A stretch of 64,000 bases of DNA from Cytobacillus oceanisediminis (GCF_007830235.1 NZ_VLKI01000002.1:463962-527961), one strand, 5' to 3'; numbered from the stretch's first letter, positions 35,575 to 45,048 are shown. The notes: a model not told the origin generated them from the sequence alone. Numbers and translations are program-made.

Positions 35575-36288
35575 ATGAACAGATTAAAGAAATGGACAAA
35601 GCGTTCCATCATGTCAGCTTTATTTTTAGGAGCATTGTTAACGACTTTTCACTCGATATCTGGAGTAGAAGCGAGATCGATCGTTAACTTTTATCAAAGT
35701 GAAGCTGAACAAGCTGGCAAGGATGAGCTTTCAGGTTTTGATCATACATTTAAATCGGTTGGTGTAGCCTTTAAATTTTTACAGCGTGCAGCCAGTCTGA
35801 ATCCAAAGATTTCTGCCAGCGAAGCGGTGGCGAGCCAGCCCCCAACTTTGGAGGAATCGATTGACTGGTCGCAATATCAGGCAAAGCAAGTGGTTGCGAC
35901 GGGATACACGGCATATTATGAATCCACGGGTAAAAATCCTGATCACCCGTCATTTGGCATTACATACTCAGGAGTTAAAGTGAAACGAGATTTATATTCT
36001 ACTGTCGCAGCAGATTTAAATGTTTTTCCGATTGGGACAATCCTGTTTGTTCCTGGCTATGGATATGGCGTCGTGGCTGATAAAGGCGGGGCCATCAAAG
36101 GAAATAAACTGGACCTTTATTATGAAACGGTCGATGATGTTTATAATAATTGGGGAAAAAAGACGCTTGATGTCTTTATCATTGAAATGGGTGATGGTAC
36201 CCTGACGGAAGAAGATTTAAGAATACTGAATGAAAATGAATCGATGCAGGTTTTTAGGCAGCAATATATTAAATCCGAGCAGAAATAA
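35575..36288 (+). CDS. yuiC: 3D-domain protein (YuiC), lytic-transglycosylase-like
   Basis: 237 residues. The N-terminus is a basic plus hydrophobic export/anchor sequence (about 1-33). The C-terminal half is a 3D domain related to Mlt[27 protein letters not shown], and the catalytic-region block Asp169[11 protein letters not shown] with Asp169 and Asp180. It probably acts on peptidoglycan outside the membrane, as Sps/YuiC-type muralytic enzymes do. GGGAGGAG precedes the ATG. Confidence 0.87.
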   Translation: MNRLKKWTKRSIMSALFLGALLTTFHSISGVEARSIVNFYQSEAEQAGKDELSGFDHTFKSVGVAFKFLQRAASLNPKISASEAVASQPPTLEESIDWSQYQAKQVVATGYTAYYESTGKNPDHPSFGITYSGVKVKRDLYSTVAADLNVFPIGTILFVPGYGYGVVADKGGAIKGNKLDLYYETVDDVYNNWGKKTLDVFIIEMGDGTLTEEDLRILNENESMQVFRQQYIKSEQK

Positions 36289-36336
36289 ATAGAATAGCAT
36301 AAGGCGCTGAATGAACGCTTGAAAGTAGATGAAAAA

Positions 36337-36375
36337 AAGGCAAATCCGCAATCAAAACGGATTTGCTTTTTTAGC
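36337..36375. terminator. bidirectional terminator between yuiC and the BtuF-like gene
   Basis: GGCAAATCCG / CGGATTTGCTTTTTT hairpin. Confidence 0.9.
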
Positions 36376-36376
36376 T

Positions 36377-37162
36377 TTAAAAAGAAGAGAATGCCTCTGA
36401 ATGGATTTTTTTAGCCAATCTAACGGCTCCTTCAATCAGCCGTGGCGAAGGCCTGCAATAGAGTTCTTCTTCAAGGACAAGGATTTTGCTCTGCTTTACT
36501 GCCTCTAGCTCGCTCCAGCCAGGGCGTTTTAACACAATTTCCGGATTTACCTTTTCCCTTCTGACACCTACCCAGGCGAGGCAAATATAATCCGGCTGTC
36601 TCATCAGCACGTCTTCCCAATCGGTCTGGACACTTGCAAGCTCGACATCACTGAATAAATTTTTAGCTCCTGCAATCTCACTGATCTCTGTGAGCCAATT
36701 GACTTTTCCGGGTGTGAAAACAGGTTTTGGCCACCATTCCCAGTATAAGCTGGGCTTAGACTTTATACCTGCTGAGATTTTCTTGAGCTCTTCTATTTTT
36801 GCACGAAAGCTCTTAGAGGCAGAAATGCCTGCTTCAGGTTTTCCGATTCTTTCGGAAACAATGATTAAATCCTGCTCAATATCCTTAAGGCTTTGCGGAT
36901 TTAAAACAATGTGGGGAATTTGCCTTTTTTTCAGCTCCTCCACATTCTTTTCCATACCCGGTACGCTTAAAGATGCAAGCACCAGGTCAGGCTTCAATTC
37001 CTCAACCTTATCCATATTGATGGACAAGTCGGGCCCCAGCCGCGGAAGCCCGCTTATTTGATCAGGCCAATCCGAGTAATCATCTACACCGGCCAGCATA
37101 TGGGTAAACCCTAAATATTCCATTAACTCTGTATTGCTCGGGCATAAAGAAAGGATTTTCAT
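36377..37162 (-). CDS. BtuF-like periplasmic-binding-fold protein without export signal
   Basis: 261 residues of the cobalamin/iron substrate-binding fold: LCPSNTELMEYLG at the start, VDDYSDWP, LKPDLVLASLS, and PSPRLIEGAVRLAK at the end. The protein begins MKILSLCPSN with no signal peptide or lipobox, and no BtuC/BtuD genes are adjacent. It therefore either works in the cytoplasm or is not a transport partner. GGTGTG precedes the ATG. It is followed upstream by yuiD on the same strand (15 bases), so they may form an operon. Confidence 0.75.
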   Translation of the reverse strand: MKILSLCPSNTELMEYLGFTHMLAGVDDYSDWPDQISGLPRLGPDLSINMDKVEELKPDLVLASLSVPGMEKNVEELKKRQIPHIVLNPQSLKDIEQDLIIVSERIGKPEAGISASKSFRAKIEELKKISAGIKSKPSLYWEWWPKPVFTPGKVNWLTEISEIAGAKNLFSDVELASVQTDWEDVLMRQPDYICLAWVGVRREKVNPEIVLKRPGWSELEAVKQSKILVLEEELYCRPSPRLIEGAVRLAKKIHSEAFSSF

Positions 37163-37177
37163 TTCAGTTCACACCTA

Positions 37178-37654
37178 TCAGGATAATAAATAATGAAGGC
37201 CTAAAGTTAATAAGATGCCAGTTAAGCCGCCAAATAAAACTTCAACTGGCTTATGGCCAAGGAGTTCTTTCAATTCTCTCTGCTTTTCCTGTCCCTCTTT
37301 TTTCTGCCACATCTTTGCCTCTTCAACAAATTTATTAAAATCGGCAACAAGCTGATTCAGGACAATGGCCTGTTCCCCTGCCTGACGTCGAACGCCGGTA
37401 GCATCAAACATCGTGATAATGGCAAAAACAGCAGAGACGGCAAACACAGCGGAGTCCATTCCGGTTTCAAGTGCTACTCCAGTGGAAAGGGCGGTAACAG
37501 CTGCAGAGTGGGAACTTGGCATCCCCCCAGTACTCGTCAGCAGTGACCAATTAACTCGTCTGGTAGCGATAAATTGAATTGGCACTTTTACAAATTGAGC
37601 AAAAAAGATGGCTGCGAGAGCAGACCATAAAGGAAAATTCGTCAATAATTCCAT
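37178..37654 (-). CDS. yuiD: YuiD, divergent PAP2-family membrane protein
   Basis: 158 residues. It carries the divergent PAP2 pattern RRVNWSLLTSTGGMPSSHSA (about 32-51) and ATGVRRQAGEQA, with three to four membrane segments including a C-terminal GGLTGILLTLGLHYLL. Predicted acid phosphatase-like membrane protein, substrate unknown. It follows B. subtilis order near yuiC and pepA. Confidence 0.85.
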   Translation of the reverse strand: MELLTNFPLWSALAAIFFAQFVKVPIQFIATRRVNWSLLTSTGGMPSSHSAAVTALSTGVALETGMDSAVFAVSAVFAIITMFDATGVRRQAGEQAIVLNQLVADFNKFVEEAKMWQKKEGQEKQRELKELLGHKPVEVLFGGLTGILLTLGLHYLLS

Positions 37655-37807
37655 TTGAGACCACCTTTAAGTTGTATGATGCTTTCACTGGAGCCTGCAT
37701 TAGTTTTTACAAAATGCAGTTCAACAGATTAGCTGAAATTTCTTAAAACTTATATCTAATATTCTCTAACAGTTTTCTTCTTCCTGCAAGCAGTTCTGAT
37801 GGAAGCA

Positions 37808-38467
37808 TTATGAAGAGATTGTCCGTTTTTGAAAATGTACTGTAGCAGTTAGGGAAAGCAAGAGGATTAATTCAAACGCATTGACAGCTGCTGCGCTTTC
37901 AATTGGAAGTTTTATGGCGCTGCCGATAATCATGATAAAAGATCCGGCAAAAAACCAAAACCATTTTTGTTCGCGCCAAACCATGATTGATGATACCAGC
38001 AAAACTACAGAAACGACCAGCACCATGATGGGGGGGCCGCTCTCGGTTTCCGCACTGCTATAACTCAGGACATTGTATTCCCATTGAGGCTTTAGTTTAA
38101 GGCCAAACACTTCTGTAAAAAGCTCAAGCATAATTAAGCCGGCAGTCAGCAGAAATGCTATAGTCTTCAGCCAGCCTTTTCTGGCCCATTCAATGCCTGC
38201 CTGCTTCAAGGTAATCCAAGAATAAAGAACAAGCAGAGGCGTAAAAAAGGCATGAATCCAAAAACGGGCATAATTCAGGTGTTCAAGCGTATGCCCCTCT
38301 CCGATAAAACGGCCGGCTGCCAGAATTCCGTTATCATAAATCAGGCCGGCGATAACGGGCAATAAGAATGCAGCACTCGCTGAATCGCTGTTTTTTACCA
38401 AAATGAGCGCCCATAGGAAAAGCAGTATATAAATGATAGCGAATCCGGCAAATAAAATCGTGTCCAT
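37808..38467 (-). CDS. seven-helix membrane protein, unknown function
   Basis: 219 residues with about seven hydrophobic segments (approximately 4-24, 31-53, 69-87, 99-118, 146-165, 168-186, 193-210). Scattered conserved-looking residues in GHTLEHLNYARFWIHAFFTP could bind a ligand or metal. I do not recognise the family. AAAGGAG precedes the ATG; a 153-base gap separates it from yuiD downstream. Confidence 0.65.
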   Translation of the reverse strand: MDTILFAGFAIIYILLFLWALILVKNSDSASAAFLLPVIAGLIYDNGILAAGRFIGEGHTLEHLNYARFWIHAFFTPLLVLYSWITLKQAGIEWARKGWLKTIAFLLTAGLIMLELFTEVFGLKLKPQWEYNVLSYSSAETESGPPIMVLVVSVVLLVSSIMVWREQKWFWFFAGSFIMIIGSAIKLPIESAAAVNAFELILLLSLTATVHFQKRTISS

Positions 38468-38629
38468 ATATTTCTCCTTTCTTTCTCTATTCTTCTTTAC
38501 CCATTTATGCCGGAATATACTTAAGAGAATGTGTTGGATGCTATAAATGTGCGGATGCTCTTTCCTTTTGCTAAAATGGGCAGTAACAGCGGGTTAGGGA
38601 CTTGTAAAATGAAGTGGGAGTGGATTCTC

Positions 38630-39007
38630 TTGGAAAATTACCCGATTGAATATTACGAGTTCTTCGTAAGCTTTAATGAAGGTGACTATTATACGTGCCA
38701 CGACCTTCTTGAGGAAATGTGGATGACAGATAAAGGCAATCTCTTTTTTAAAGGGCTGCTGCAAATGAGTGTAAGCATCTATCACTATGAGTATGGAAAT
38801 GTTAAAGGGGCAAGGCTTATGATGCAAGCTGCCTGCGACTACTTGCAGTCGTACCGGCCGAAGCATTGGGGGCTTGACTTGGAGCATGTGTACCAGTTTA
38901 TTGAAGAATGTCTCTCTATTTTTCCAAAAAAGATTGATCGGGTACCTTTTGATGAGGTTGGAAATCTTCCAAGGCTGCCTCAGCTCGTATTGTATCTGGA
39001 GGAATAG
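38630..39007 (+). CDS. DUF309 protein
   Basis: 125 residues, helical, with the DUF309 signature H24-DLLEEMW (FNEGDYYTCHDLLEEMW) and a YRPKHWGLDLEHVYQFIEEC segment. No biochemical role is known. TTG 38630 is preferred because GTGGGAGTGG lies 6 bases upstream; upstream in-frame ATGs have no ribosome site. Confidence 0.75.
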   Translation: MENYPIEYYEFFVSFNEGDYYTCHDLLEEMWMTDKGNLFFKGLLQMSVSIYHYEYGNVKGARLMMQAACDYLQSYRPKHWGLDLEHVYQFIEECLSIFPKKIDRVPFDEVGNLPRLPQLVLYLEE

Positions 39008-39038
39008 GCAGAAATTGAGTGTTCATAAAATTAGATAG

Positions 39039-39067
39039 TCGAAATAATTCTGTATTTTCGATATAAT
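39039..39067 (+). promoter_or_regulatory. possible sigma-A promoter of pepA
   Basis: TCGAAA, 17-base spacer, TATAAT, 40 bases before the ATG. Confidence 0.5.
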
Positions 39068-39106
39068 AAGATGAAGTAGATTAGAAGTTATTATGGGGGT
39101 GCAAAG

Positions 39107-40609
39107 ATGTTTTCAGTAAAACAGGAACTCAATTACTCAGCTGTACACGAATGCGTGATTGTCGGTGTGTTTGATAAACCAAACAAGTTTGAAGGTGTTC
39201 TTGCCGGAGCAGACGAGCAGTTTGACGGTCAGCTGACAGAGCTGGTGAAAAGCGGAGATATTTCTGCAAAGAAAAAAGCAGTTGCAAAAATACATACTTT
39301 CGGAAAGATTGGAGCTAAGCGCTTGATTGCAGTGGGGCTTGGGAAGGAAAAAGAATATAGCTTTGAGCTTCTGCGCGAAGCATTGGGAAAAGCCTTTAAA
39401 GAAGTGAAATCATCGAAGCTTCAGGATGCAGCGGTATACCTTGACACTTTTACAAGCGAAAAAGTAGATGCGCTTGATGCAGCCCACGCAGTCAGCGAAG
39501 CCTTTGCTCTTGCTACATACAAATTTGAAGATTACAAACAGAAATCGAATGAACCGGAAAAAGAAATTGAAAGCGTTGTGGTCTATAGCGATGCAGCAGA
39601 TGAAGAAGATGTTAAGGCATCCCTAACGGTTGGATATGCATACGGAAAGGGAACGAACTCAGCCCGTACACTCGTGAACCTGCCAGGGAATATGCTGACA
39701 GCTACAGATATGGCAAATTACGCGTCAGAACTTGCATGGAGATTCGGATTCGAAGTTGAAGTCCTTGATAAAGAAGACATGCTTAAGCTTGGCATGGGTG
39801 CCCTTTTGGCAGTTAACCAAGGGTCAGCAGAGCCTCCTAAAATGATTGTCCTCAAATATCAGGGCAAGGAAGAATGGAAAGACGTAATTGGTTTGGTCGG
39901 TAAAGGGATTACTTTTGATACAGGCGGTTATTCCATTAAGCCGAAGGACGGCATTGTCGGCATGAAAAGCGATATGGGCGGGGCAGCAGCCGTGCTCGGA
40001 GCAATGGAAGTGATCGGGGAGCTTAAGCCTGAGCAAAATTTAGTCGCTGTTATCCCCTCAACCGATAATATGATCAGCGGAACAGCCTTCAAGCCCGATG
40101 ATGTCATCACATCCATGAGCGGCAAAACGATTGAAGTCCTTAACACGGATGCAGAAGGCCGTCTGGCTCTCGCGGATGCGGTAACGTATGCAAAGCATCA
40201 TGGAGCAGATTACCTGGTTGATGTGGCAACCTTGACAGGCGGTGTGATCGTCGCGCTTGGCGAGGAAACAACTGGCGCTTTAGCCAATAATGAAGAATGG
40301 TTTGAGCAGGTGCTTGAAGCATCCTATGAAGCAGGCGAACCAATCTGGCGCTTGCCGCTTTTTGAAAAAGACAAGGAAAGAATCAGAAATAGCAAAATTG
40401 CTGATCTGAACAACTCTCCTGGCCGTGCCGGACATGCGATTATGGGCGGAGGGTTCGTAGGCGAATTTGCCGAAGATACACCATGGGTTCACCTTGATAT
40501 TGCAGGCACTGCTACAACCGCGAAAAACTATGATCTTGGACCATCAGGTGCAACAGGCGTAATGGTCCGCACACTGGCACTGCTGGTGGAAAGATTTGAA
40601 ACTAAATAA
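39107..40609 (+). CDS. pepA: leucyl aminopeptidase (M17)
   Basis: 500 residues, full length. The M17 signature NTDAEGRL, metal/catalytic Lys-Asp region [18 protein letters not shown], and [13 protein letters not shown] are present. A two-metal cytosolic exopeptidase that removes N-terminal Leu and other residues. Corresponds to B. subtilis pepA (yuiE). GGGGGTG precedes the ATG; monocistronic with its own terminator. Confidence 0.95.
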   Translation: MFSVKQELNYSAVHECVIVGVFDKPNKFEGVLAGADEQFDGQLTELVKSGDISAKKKAVAKIHTFGKIGAKRLIAVGLGKEKEYSFELLREALGKAFKEVKSSKLQDAAVYLDTFTSEKVDALDAAHAVSEAFALATYKFEDYKQKSNEPEKEIESVVVYSDAADEEDVKASLTVGYAYGKGTNSARTLVNLPGNMLTATDMANYASELAWRFGFEVEVLDKEDMLKLGMGALLAVNQGSAEPPKMIVLKYQGKEEWKDVIGLVGKGITFDTGGYSIKPKDGIVGMKSDMGGAAAVLGAMEVIGELKPEQNLVAVIPSTDNMISGTAFKPDDVITSMSGKTIEVLNTDAEGRLALADAVTYAKHHGADYLVDVATLTGGVIVALGEETTGALANNEEWFEQVLEASYEAGEPIWRLPLFEKDKERIRNSKIADLNNSPGRAGHAIMGGGFVGEFAEDTPWVHLDIAGTATTAKNYDLGPSGATGVMVRTLALLVERFETK

Positions 40610-40617
40610 GATAATCT

Positions 40618-40648
40618 TAGAAACTCCGGAAAAATCCGGAGTTTTTTA
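40618..40648 (+). terminator. terminator of pepA
   Basis: AACTCCGGA / TCCGGAGTT hairpin and six T. Confidence 0.9.
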
Positions 40649-40686
40649 TGTGCATGTGATTTGGTTCATACAAGTACCCTAAACGT

Positions 40687-40746
40687 TTCGCGGATAAAGC
40701 GGGAAATTCGCGGTTAAATGAAAATTTTCACGGATCTATCGGGTCG
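40687..40746. repeat. 20-bp tandem repeat, three units
   Basis: TTCGCGGATAAAGCGGGAAA, then TTCGCGGTTAAATGAAAATT, then TTCACGGATC...; starts at 40687, 40707 and 40727, exact period 20. Confidence 0.7.
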
Positions 40747-40870
40747 GAAGGTTCAAAGGGCAGATTTTCTTCTCCATATCAGTTTCCTTTCACGAAAATT
40801 CAGCTGAAATTCTGTTCAAAAGCGGGTCAACCAGAATGTAAGAGAAGTGACAAGGCAGAAAAAGAGCATT

Positions 40871-40968
40871 TTACCGGCCGATTTAAACAAATTACCGGCC
40901 GAAATTATACATTTACCGGCCAATTTAAGCAAAATACCGGCCAAGCTGAAGGATTTACCAACTATGCA
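40871..40968. repeat. 21-bp tandem repeat, five units
   Basis: TTACCGGCCGATTTAAACAA-like units start at 40871, 40892, 40913, 40934 and 40955, exact period 21. Read on the plus strand they would encode LPA(x)4 heptads, but the only frame starts at a GTG (40847) without a clear ribosome site. I treat this as intergenic repeat, not a gene. Confidence 0.8.
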
Positions 40969-41201
40969 GCTTTTAAACGAGGAACGGTCAGCTCTACTCT
41001 ATTATCCGCAAATTTTCCTTTTGATTCCAGCATCCAATCCTAATTCCTCCTTTGGTCCAAACTCCCAATATCAATCTATTAAAAACCGATTGACATGAAA
41101 AGAGCGGATGTGATAGTTTAATACTTGTGTTTTAACTCTCTACCGATTTAGCAGAGTAAAGCGAATTATAAAATCAAAGCAAACAGAAAGAGGGTTGCAT
41201 C

Positions 41202-42515
41202 ATGAATGCAGTTGTACTTGCAGTTCTAATCATGCTTGTTCTCAGCCTTTTGCGTGTAAATGTGGTTCTTGCCCTTGTGGCGGGCGCACTAGCAGGCGGG
41301 CTGGCAGGCGGATTAAGCATAGATAAAACGGTTGAAGTCTTTTCAAACGGACTTGGAGGAAGCGCTGAAGTTGCCTTAAGCTATGCATTATTAGGTGGTT
41401 TTGCCATTGCGATCTCGGCAACAGGACTTCCAAATCTAATGGTAGAATGGGTTCTTGCAAAAGTCGGCAAGGACGGCGAATCCAGAGGGAAGACTTTATC
41501 AAAAGCACTTATCGTATTTTCTATTTTAATGATGGCGATTTTTTCCCAAAATCTGATTCCGATCCATATTGCGTTTATTCCCATTTTAATTCCGCCTTTA
41601 TTGAAGGTCATGAATGAGTTGAAAATTGACCGTCGCTTAATTGCGTCTGTATTGACGTTTGGTTTGACGGCACCTTATATTCTGTTGCCGGTGGGCTTCG
41701 GTCAAATTTTCCAAGGAATCATTGCAGAAAATATGGAAAGCAGCGGTTTGGCGGTGAACATGTCTGACATTCCAAAAGCAATGCTGATTCCGACTGCAGG
41801 TCTTGTTGTTGGTTTGCTCATTGCGATTTTTGTTTCTTACCGCAAGAAAAGAGACTATCAAACAACTGAAATCGTTGAGACGGAAAAAGGAGAATATTCA
41901 AAAGCTGGCATTTTTCTTTCTCTGGTTGCGATTGTTGCAGCATTAATTGTTCAGCTGCAGCTTGATTCCATGATTTTTGGCGCGCTAACAGGAATCCTGG
42001 TTATTTATATCAGCGGTGCCGTTAAATGGCGGGATGCTGACCAGCTTTTAACAGAAGGCATGAAGATGATGGCGTTCATTGGATTTGTGATGCTTGCTGC
42101 CTTCGGATTTGCTGATGTTTTAAAAGAAACGGGAGATGTGGAAAGGCTTGTTGAGCAGGCAGCAGGAATCATTGGCAACAATAAATCACTTGCAGCCTTG
42201 CTTATGCTCCTAGTAGGCTTGCTTGTAACAATGGGAATCGGTTCTTCCTTCTCAACGATTCCTATCATTGCAACCATTTTCGTTCCGCTTGCACTTGAGG
42301 TTGGCTTCAGCCCAATGGCGACAATCGCATTAGTAGGAACTGCGGCAGCGCTTGGTGATGCTGGATCCCCGGCATCTGACAGTACTTTAGGGCCAACAGC
42401 AGGCTTGAACGCAGACGGACAGCACAATCACATATGGGACACTTGTGTGCCTACTTTCGTGCACTATAACATCCCGCTGATCCTCTTCGGATGGCTTGCA
42501 GCAGTTATTCTTTAA
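41202..42515 (+). CDS. yuiF: YuiF, NhaC-like transporter (predicted amino-acid carrier)
   Basis: 437 residues, about 11 hydrophobic segments, with GLAGGLSIDKTVEVFSNGLG near the N-terminus and GTAAALGDAGSPASDSTLGP near the C-terminus, typical of YuiF proteins. The family is annotated as Na+/H+ antiporter but is thought to include histidine or other amino-acid transporters. No T-box or riboswitch was seen in the 590-base gap upstream. AGAGGG precedes the ATG. Confidence 0.85.
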   Translation: MNAVVLAVLIMLVLSLLRVNVVLALVAGALAGGLAGGLSIDKTVEVFSNGLGGSAEVALSYALLGGFAIAISATGLPNLMVEWVLAKVGKDGESRGKTLSKALIVFSILMMAIFSQNLIPIHIAFIPILIPPLLKVMNELKIDRRLIASVLTFGLTAPYILLPVGFGQIFQGIIAENMESSGLAVNMSDIPKAMLIPTAGLVVGLLIAIFVSYRKKRDYQTTEIVETEKGEYSKAGIFLSLVAIVAALIVQLQLDSMIFGALTGILVIYISGAVKWRDADQLLTEGMKMMAFIGFVMLAAFGFADVLKETGDVERLVEQAAGIIGNNKSLAALLMLLVGLLVTMGIGSSFSTIPIIATIFVPLALEVGFSPMATIALVGTAAALGDAGSPASDSTLGPTAGLNADGQHNHIWDTCVPTFVHYNIPLILFGWLAAVIL

Positions 42516-42520
42516 TAAAA

Positions 42521-42690
42521 AGCTCTGTTAAACTTGACTGTTGATTTCAGCTCCAGGCGCTCAGCGAACCGCGGGCGGTCCCGGGACCTCCTCGGCGCTC
42601 TGCGCCTGCAGGGTCTCCCTTTGACGGAGTATCGCGCCTTCCGCCCAATCAACATACTGCCTGAATCAAGTAAGAACTTTAACATAGCCT
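42521..42690. repeat. dispersed repeat family 2, copy E (short type)
   Basis: AAAGCTCTGTTAAACTTGAC, TGTTGATTTCAGCTCCAGGC, CTCAGCGAACCGCGGGCGGT, CTCCTCGGCGC, GGGTCTCCCTTTGACGG, CGCGCCTTCCGCCCAATC, ending TTTAACATAGCCTAA; same block order and ends as copy A. Confidence 0.85.
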
Positions 42691-42695
42691 AATAA

Positions 42696-42735
42696 AAAAA
42701 GCGGCTTCTCTTTATGGGAGAAGCCGCTTTTCTAT
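42696..42735 (+). terminator. terminator of yuiF
   Basis: AAAGCGGCTTCTC / GAGAAGCCGCTTTTC hairpin downstream of the repeat. Confidence 0.9.
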
Positions 42736-42795
42736 ATACTTTTAACCACCTTCAAAGTAGGTTACCATAAAGAAAAACGAACCGAGGTGGCTGCA

Positions 42796-43389
42796 GTGTA
42801 TTTTGGCAAAGTAAGAAAACCGGTTTCCAGCAGGGTACCGCCCAACCAGAACGTTACAACTGCCTTTCCTGTGCTGCATTATGGAAATGTTCCATATTAC
42901 AGCGATATGCAGGAATGGTCTCTAAAGGTTTTTGGGGAAGTGGAAAAGGAGCTTTCCTTGTCTTATGATGAAGTAATGAACCTGCCGCAGACTGAGTACA
43001 AAAATGACATCCACTGTGTTACTGGCTGGTCAAAGCTTGATAATGTGTGGAAGGGAATTTCCGCTGCAGAACTGGCCAAGATTGCAGGTGTAAAAGAGGC
43101 TGCAAAATTTGTTATCCTCCATGCAGAAGAGGGATGGACAACTAACCTTCCGATTGATGATTTTTTAAAGGAGACCAGCATGCTAGCACATACACATAAT
43201 GGTGAAACATTAACACCCGAGCACGGATTTCCGTTGCGTGCAGTGATTCCCCATCTATATTTTTGGAAAAGCGCAAAGTGGGTAAGAGGCATTGAATTTT
43301 CAGAATCTGATAAGACGGGATTCTGGGAAAAAAACGGGTACCATAATTATGGGGATCCATTTAAAGAACAGCGTTTCAGCTGGGATTAG
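42796..43389 (+). CDS. yuiH: molybdopterin-dependent sulfite oxidase-like protein (YuiH)
   Basis: 197 residues, about the length of B. subtilis YuiH. The molybdenum-ligating cysteine is Cys74 in DIHCVTGWSK, with GWTTNLPIDDF and HGFPLRAVIPHLYFWKSAKW completing the fold. There is no haem or export domain, so it is a stand-alone cytoplasmic Moco protein related to MsrP/YedY; its substrate is unknown. GTG 42796 is preferred because GAGGTGG at 42783-42789 is 6 bases upstream. Confidence 0.85.
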   Translation: MYFGKVRKPVSSRVPPNQNVTTAFPVLHYGNVPYYSDMQEWSLKVFGEVEKELSLSYDEVMNLPQTEYKNDIHCVTGWSKLDNVWKGISAAELAKIAGVKEAAKFVILHAEEGWTTNLPIDDFLKETSMLAHTHNGETLTPEHGFPLRAVIPHLYFWKSAKWVRGIEFSESDKTGFWEKNGYHNYGDPFKEQRFSWD

Positions 43390-43522
43390 CACCATCATAA
43401 GCATTTGAGGAGTTTTTCATTATATTCACTTGAAAACACTTATGTAAAACATTTATAATGAAGTTAATTACTTATAAATCATTACAAAAAAGCAATTCCA
43501 CTTAAAAAGCAGGCGGTTTATT

Positions 43523-44284
43523 ATGTACCAAGAAGAAAGATTGATAGCGATCCTGAATTATCTGGAAAACAATAAGCGGATTTCAGTAGATCAAATTTGT
43601 ACATTGTTTGATGTATCCAGAGACACGGCAAGGCGTGATCTGGTTAGGCTTGAAGAGGACCAGAAGATTGTTCGGACGAGAGGGGGAGCAATTCTGCCAG
43701 CTCCCCGCCATGAAATAAAGGATTATGCCAATCGGCTAAAGATGGTTTCCTCCGAGAAAAAAAGAATCGGGCAAAGGGCAGCATCCCTGATCCAAGACGG
43801 TGAAAGAATTATTTTGGATACCTCCACGACCGTTCAGGCATGTGCCGAGAATATGGGGGAAATTCCTTGTACTGTTATGACCAATTCAATTAACCAGGCG
43901 GAAATACTTTCATCAAACCCCAATGCGGATATATTGCTGCTTGGCGGCATGCTGCAAAAAGAGCACCGCTTTTTATACGGATCTTCTGTTATCGAAAAAC
44001 TGTCCCAGTATCAAGTGGATAAAGCATTTATTGGAGTAGTCGGGCTTTCGGGGAGCGGCCTTACTCTTGCTCATGAGGAAGACGGTATGGTTAAAAGAAA
44101 AATGATCAGCCAGGCGGACCAGGTAATTGTCCTTGCTGACCATACAAAAATCGGGGTAACCGAGTTTTTCAGGTTTGCGGAGTTAAGTGACATTGATCTT
44201 CTTATAACGGATAAAATGCCTAACAAAGCTTTTATTGACATATTGCAGAGGTTTAATGTGGAATTGCTGATAGCAGAGGGCTAA
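43523..44284 (+). CDS. DeoR-family transcriptional regulator
   Basis: 253 residues. N-terminal DeoR helix-turn-helix (about 18-52: ISVDQICTLFDVSRDTARRD then LVRLEE) followed by RTRGGAI and a sugar-phosphate-type sensor domain containing ILDTSTTVQ and MTNSINQAE. No sugar operon lies beside it, so its target is remote or itself. AGGCGG precedes the ATG. Confidence 0.85.
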   Translation: MYQEERLIAILNYLENNKRISVDQICTLFDVSRDTARRDLVRLEEDQKIVRTRGGAILPAPRHEIKDYANRLKMVSSEKKRIGQRAASLIQDGERIILDTSTTVQACAENMGEIPCTVMTNSINQAEILSSNPNADILLLGGMLQKEHRFLYGSSVIEKLSQYQVDKAFIGVVGLSGSGLTLAHEEDGMVKRKMISQADQVIVLADHTKIGVTEFFRFAELSDIDLLITDKMPNKAFIDILQRFNVELLIAEG

Positions 44285-44357
44285 TCAAATAGGCGCTGGC
44301 GTAACCCGATTGGGGCGTGACGGCCTGTGCTCTCTAACTGAAGCATTCCCTTAACCA

Positions 44358-44399
44358 TAAAAGCGTTACTAGCTGGAAGCCAGCTGTAACGCTTTTTTG
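44358..44399 (+). terminator. terminator between the DeoR gene and racA
   Basis: AAAAGCGTTACtAGCTGG / CCAGCTGTAACGCTTTTTT hairpin. Confidence 0.9.
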
Positions 44400-44424
44400 T
44401 GTAAAAGAGGAGGCAGCCATCCAA

Positions 44425-44946
44425 CTAAAATCCAAAGAGCATGGAAAAGATATTTTTCTTTTTAAGCCTTTTCCTTGGCTTTTCCTGATCAAAAACCAAA
44501 AGAGTATCAGCCGGCATTTTTCGGCTGTTTCCAGTTTGCTTGGCTTCAAGTGCTTCTATCCGTTTATTCAGGCGTTCAATCTCTTTCTGAAACTCCTCGA
44601 TTTCACGGCGGTGCTGAAGCAGCTGATAAGAGACAACATCATCAGCTTTTCCGTTAAGTCGCTGCTCGAGTTCGCTTATTTTTAATAAAACCTTTTCCAT
44701 GCCCGGGTAGGTTGGTTCGCTTTGGACAGTTCCTTTTCTTGCCTTTTTGCCCTTCACGGTTACATCTTGCAAAATCATTCCCTGGTTAAGCTGATCTTGA
44801 ACCTGCTTCAACAGATTAATATCTTCATCCGTAAATAAATAATGTCCTAATTCATTCCGTTCCGTCCGGAGTTCAAGTTGTTTGACCCATCGCTGCACAG
44901 TGCTTGGTGAAACCCCTAATAATTTGGCTACAGCACTCGTATTCAT
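44425..44946 (-). CDS. racA: chromosome-anchoring protein RacA
   Basis: 173 residues. The N-terminal MerR-like helix-turn-helix MNTSAVAKLLGVSPSTVQRW and ERNELGHYLFTDEDI, a coiled coil around 90-140 rich in Glu/Leu/Arg, and a basic tail ending KKKNIFSMLFGF match RacA. RacA binds centromere-like sites and DivIVA to hold the chromosome at the pole during sporulation. ATG 44946 is chosen because GGGAGGGGG precedes it; upstream in-frame codons lie within that site. The C-terminal hydrophobic tip may mediate polar contact. Confidence 0.85.
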   Translation of the reverse strand: MNTSAVAKLLGVSPSTVQRWVKQLELRTERNELGHYLFTDEDINLLKQVQDQLNQGMILQDVTVKGKKARKGTVQSEPTYPGMEKVLLKISELEQRLNGKADDVVSYQLLQHRREIEEFQKEIERLNKRIEALEAKQTGNSRKMPADTLLVFDQEKPRKRLKKKNIFSMLFGF

Positions 44947-45048
44947 CCTGATCCCCCTCCCATTTTCCAAACCCAATTCTCTATTGAAAACGGGAAGTCC
45001 TTCCCAGGTGACAAAACAAGTTCTCTTTCGCCAAAGAAAGTGTTAATT

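Noticed and set aside
40847..41098. 83-residue frame with LPA heptads
   Set aside because: GTG start without a convincing ribosome site; the heptads are a by-product of the 21-bp array, and the rest has no recognisable protein character.
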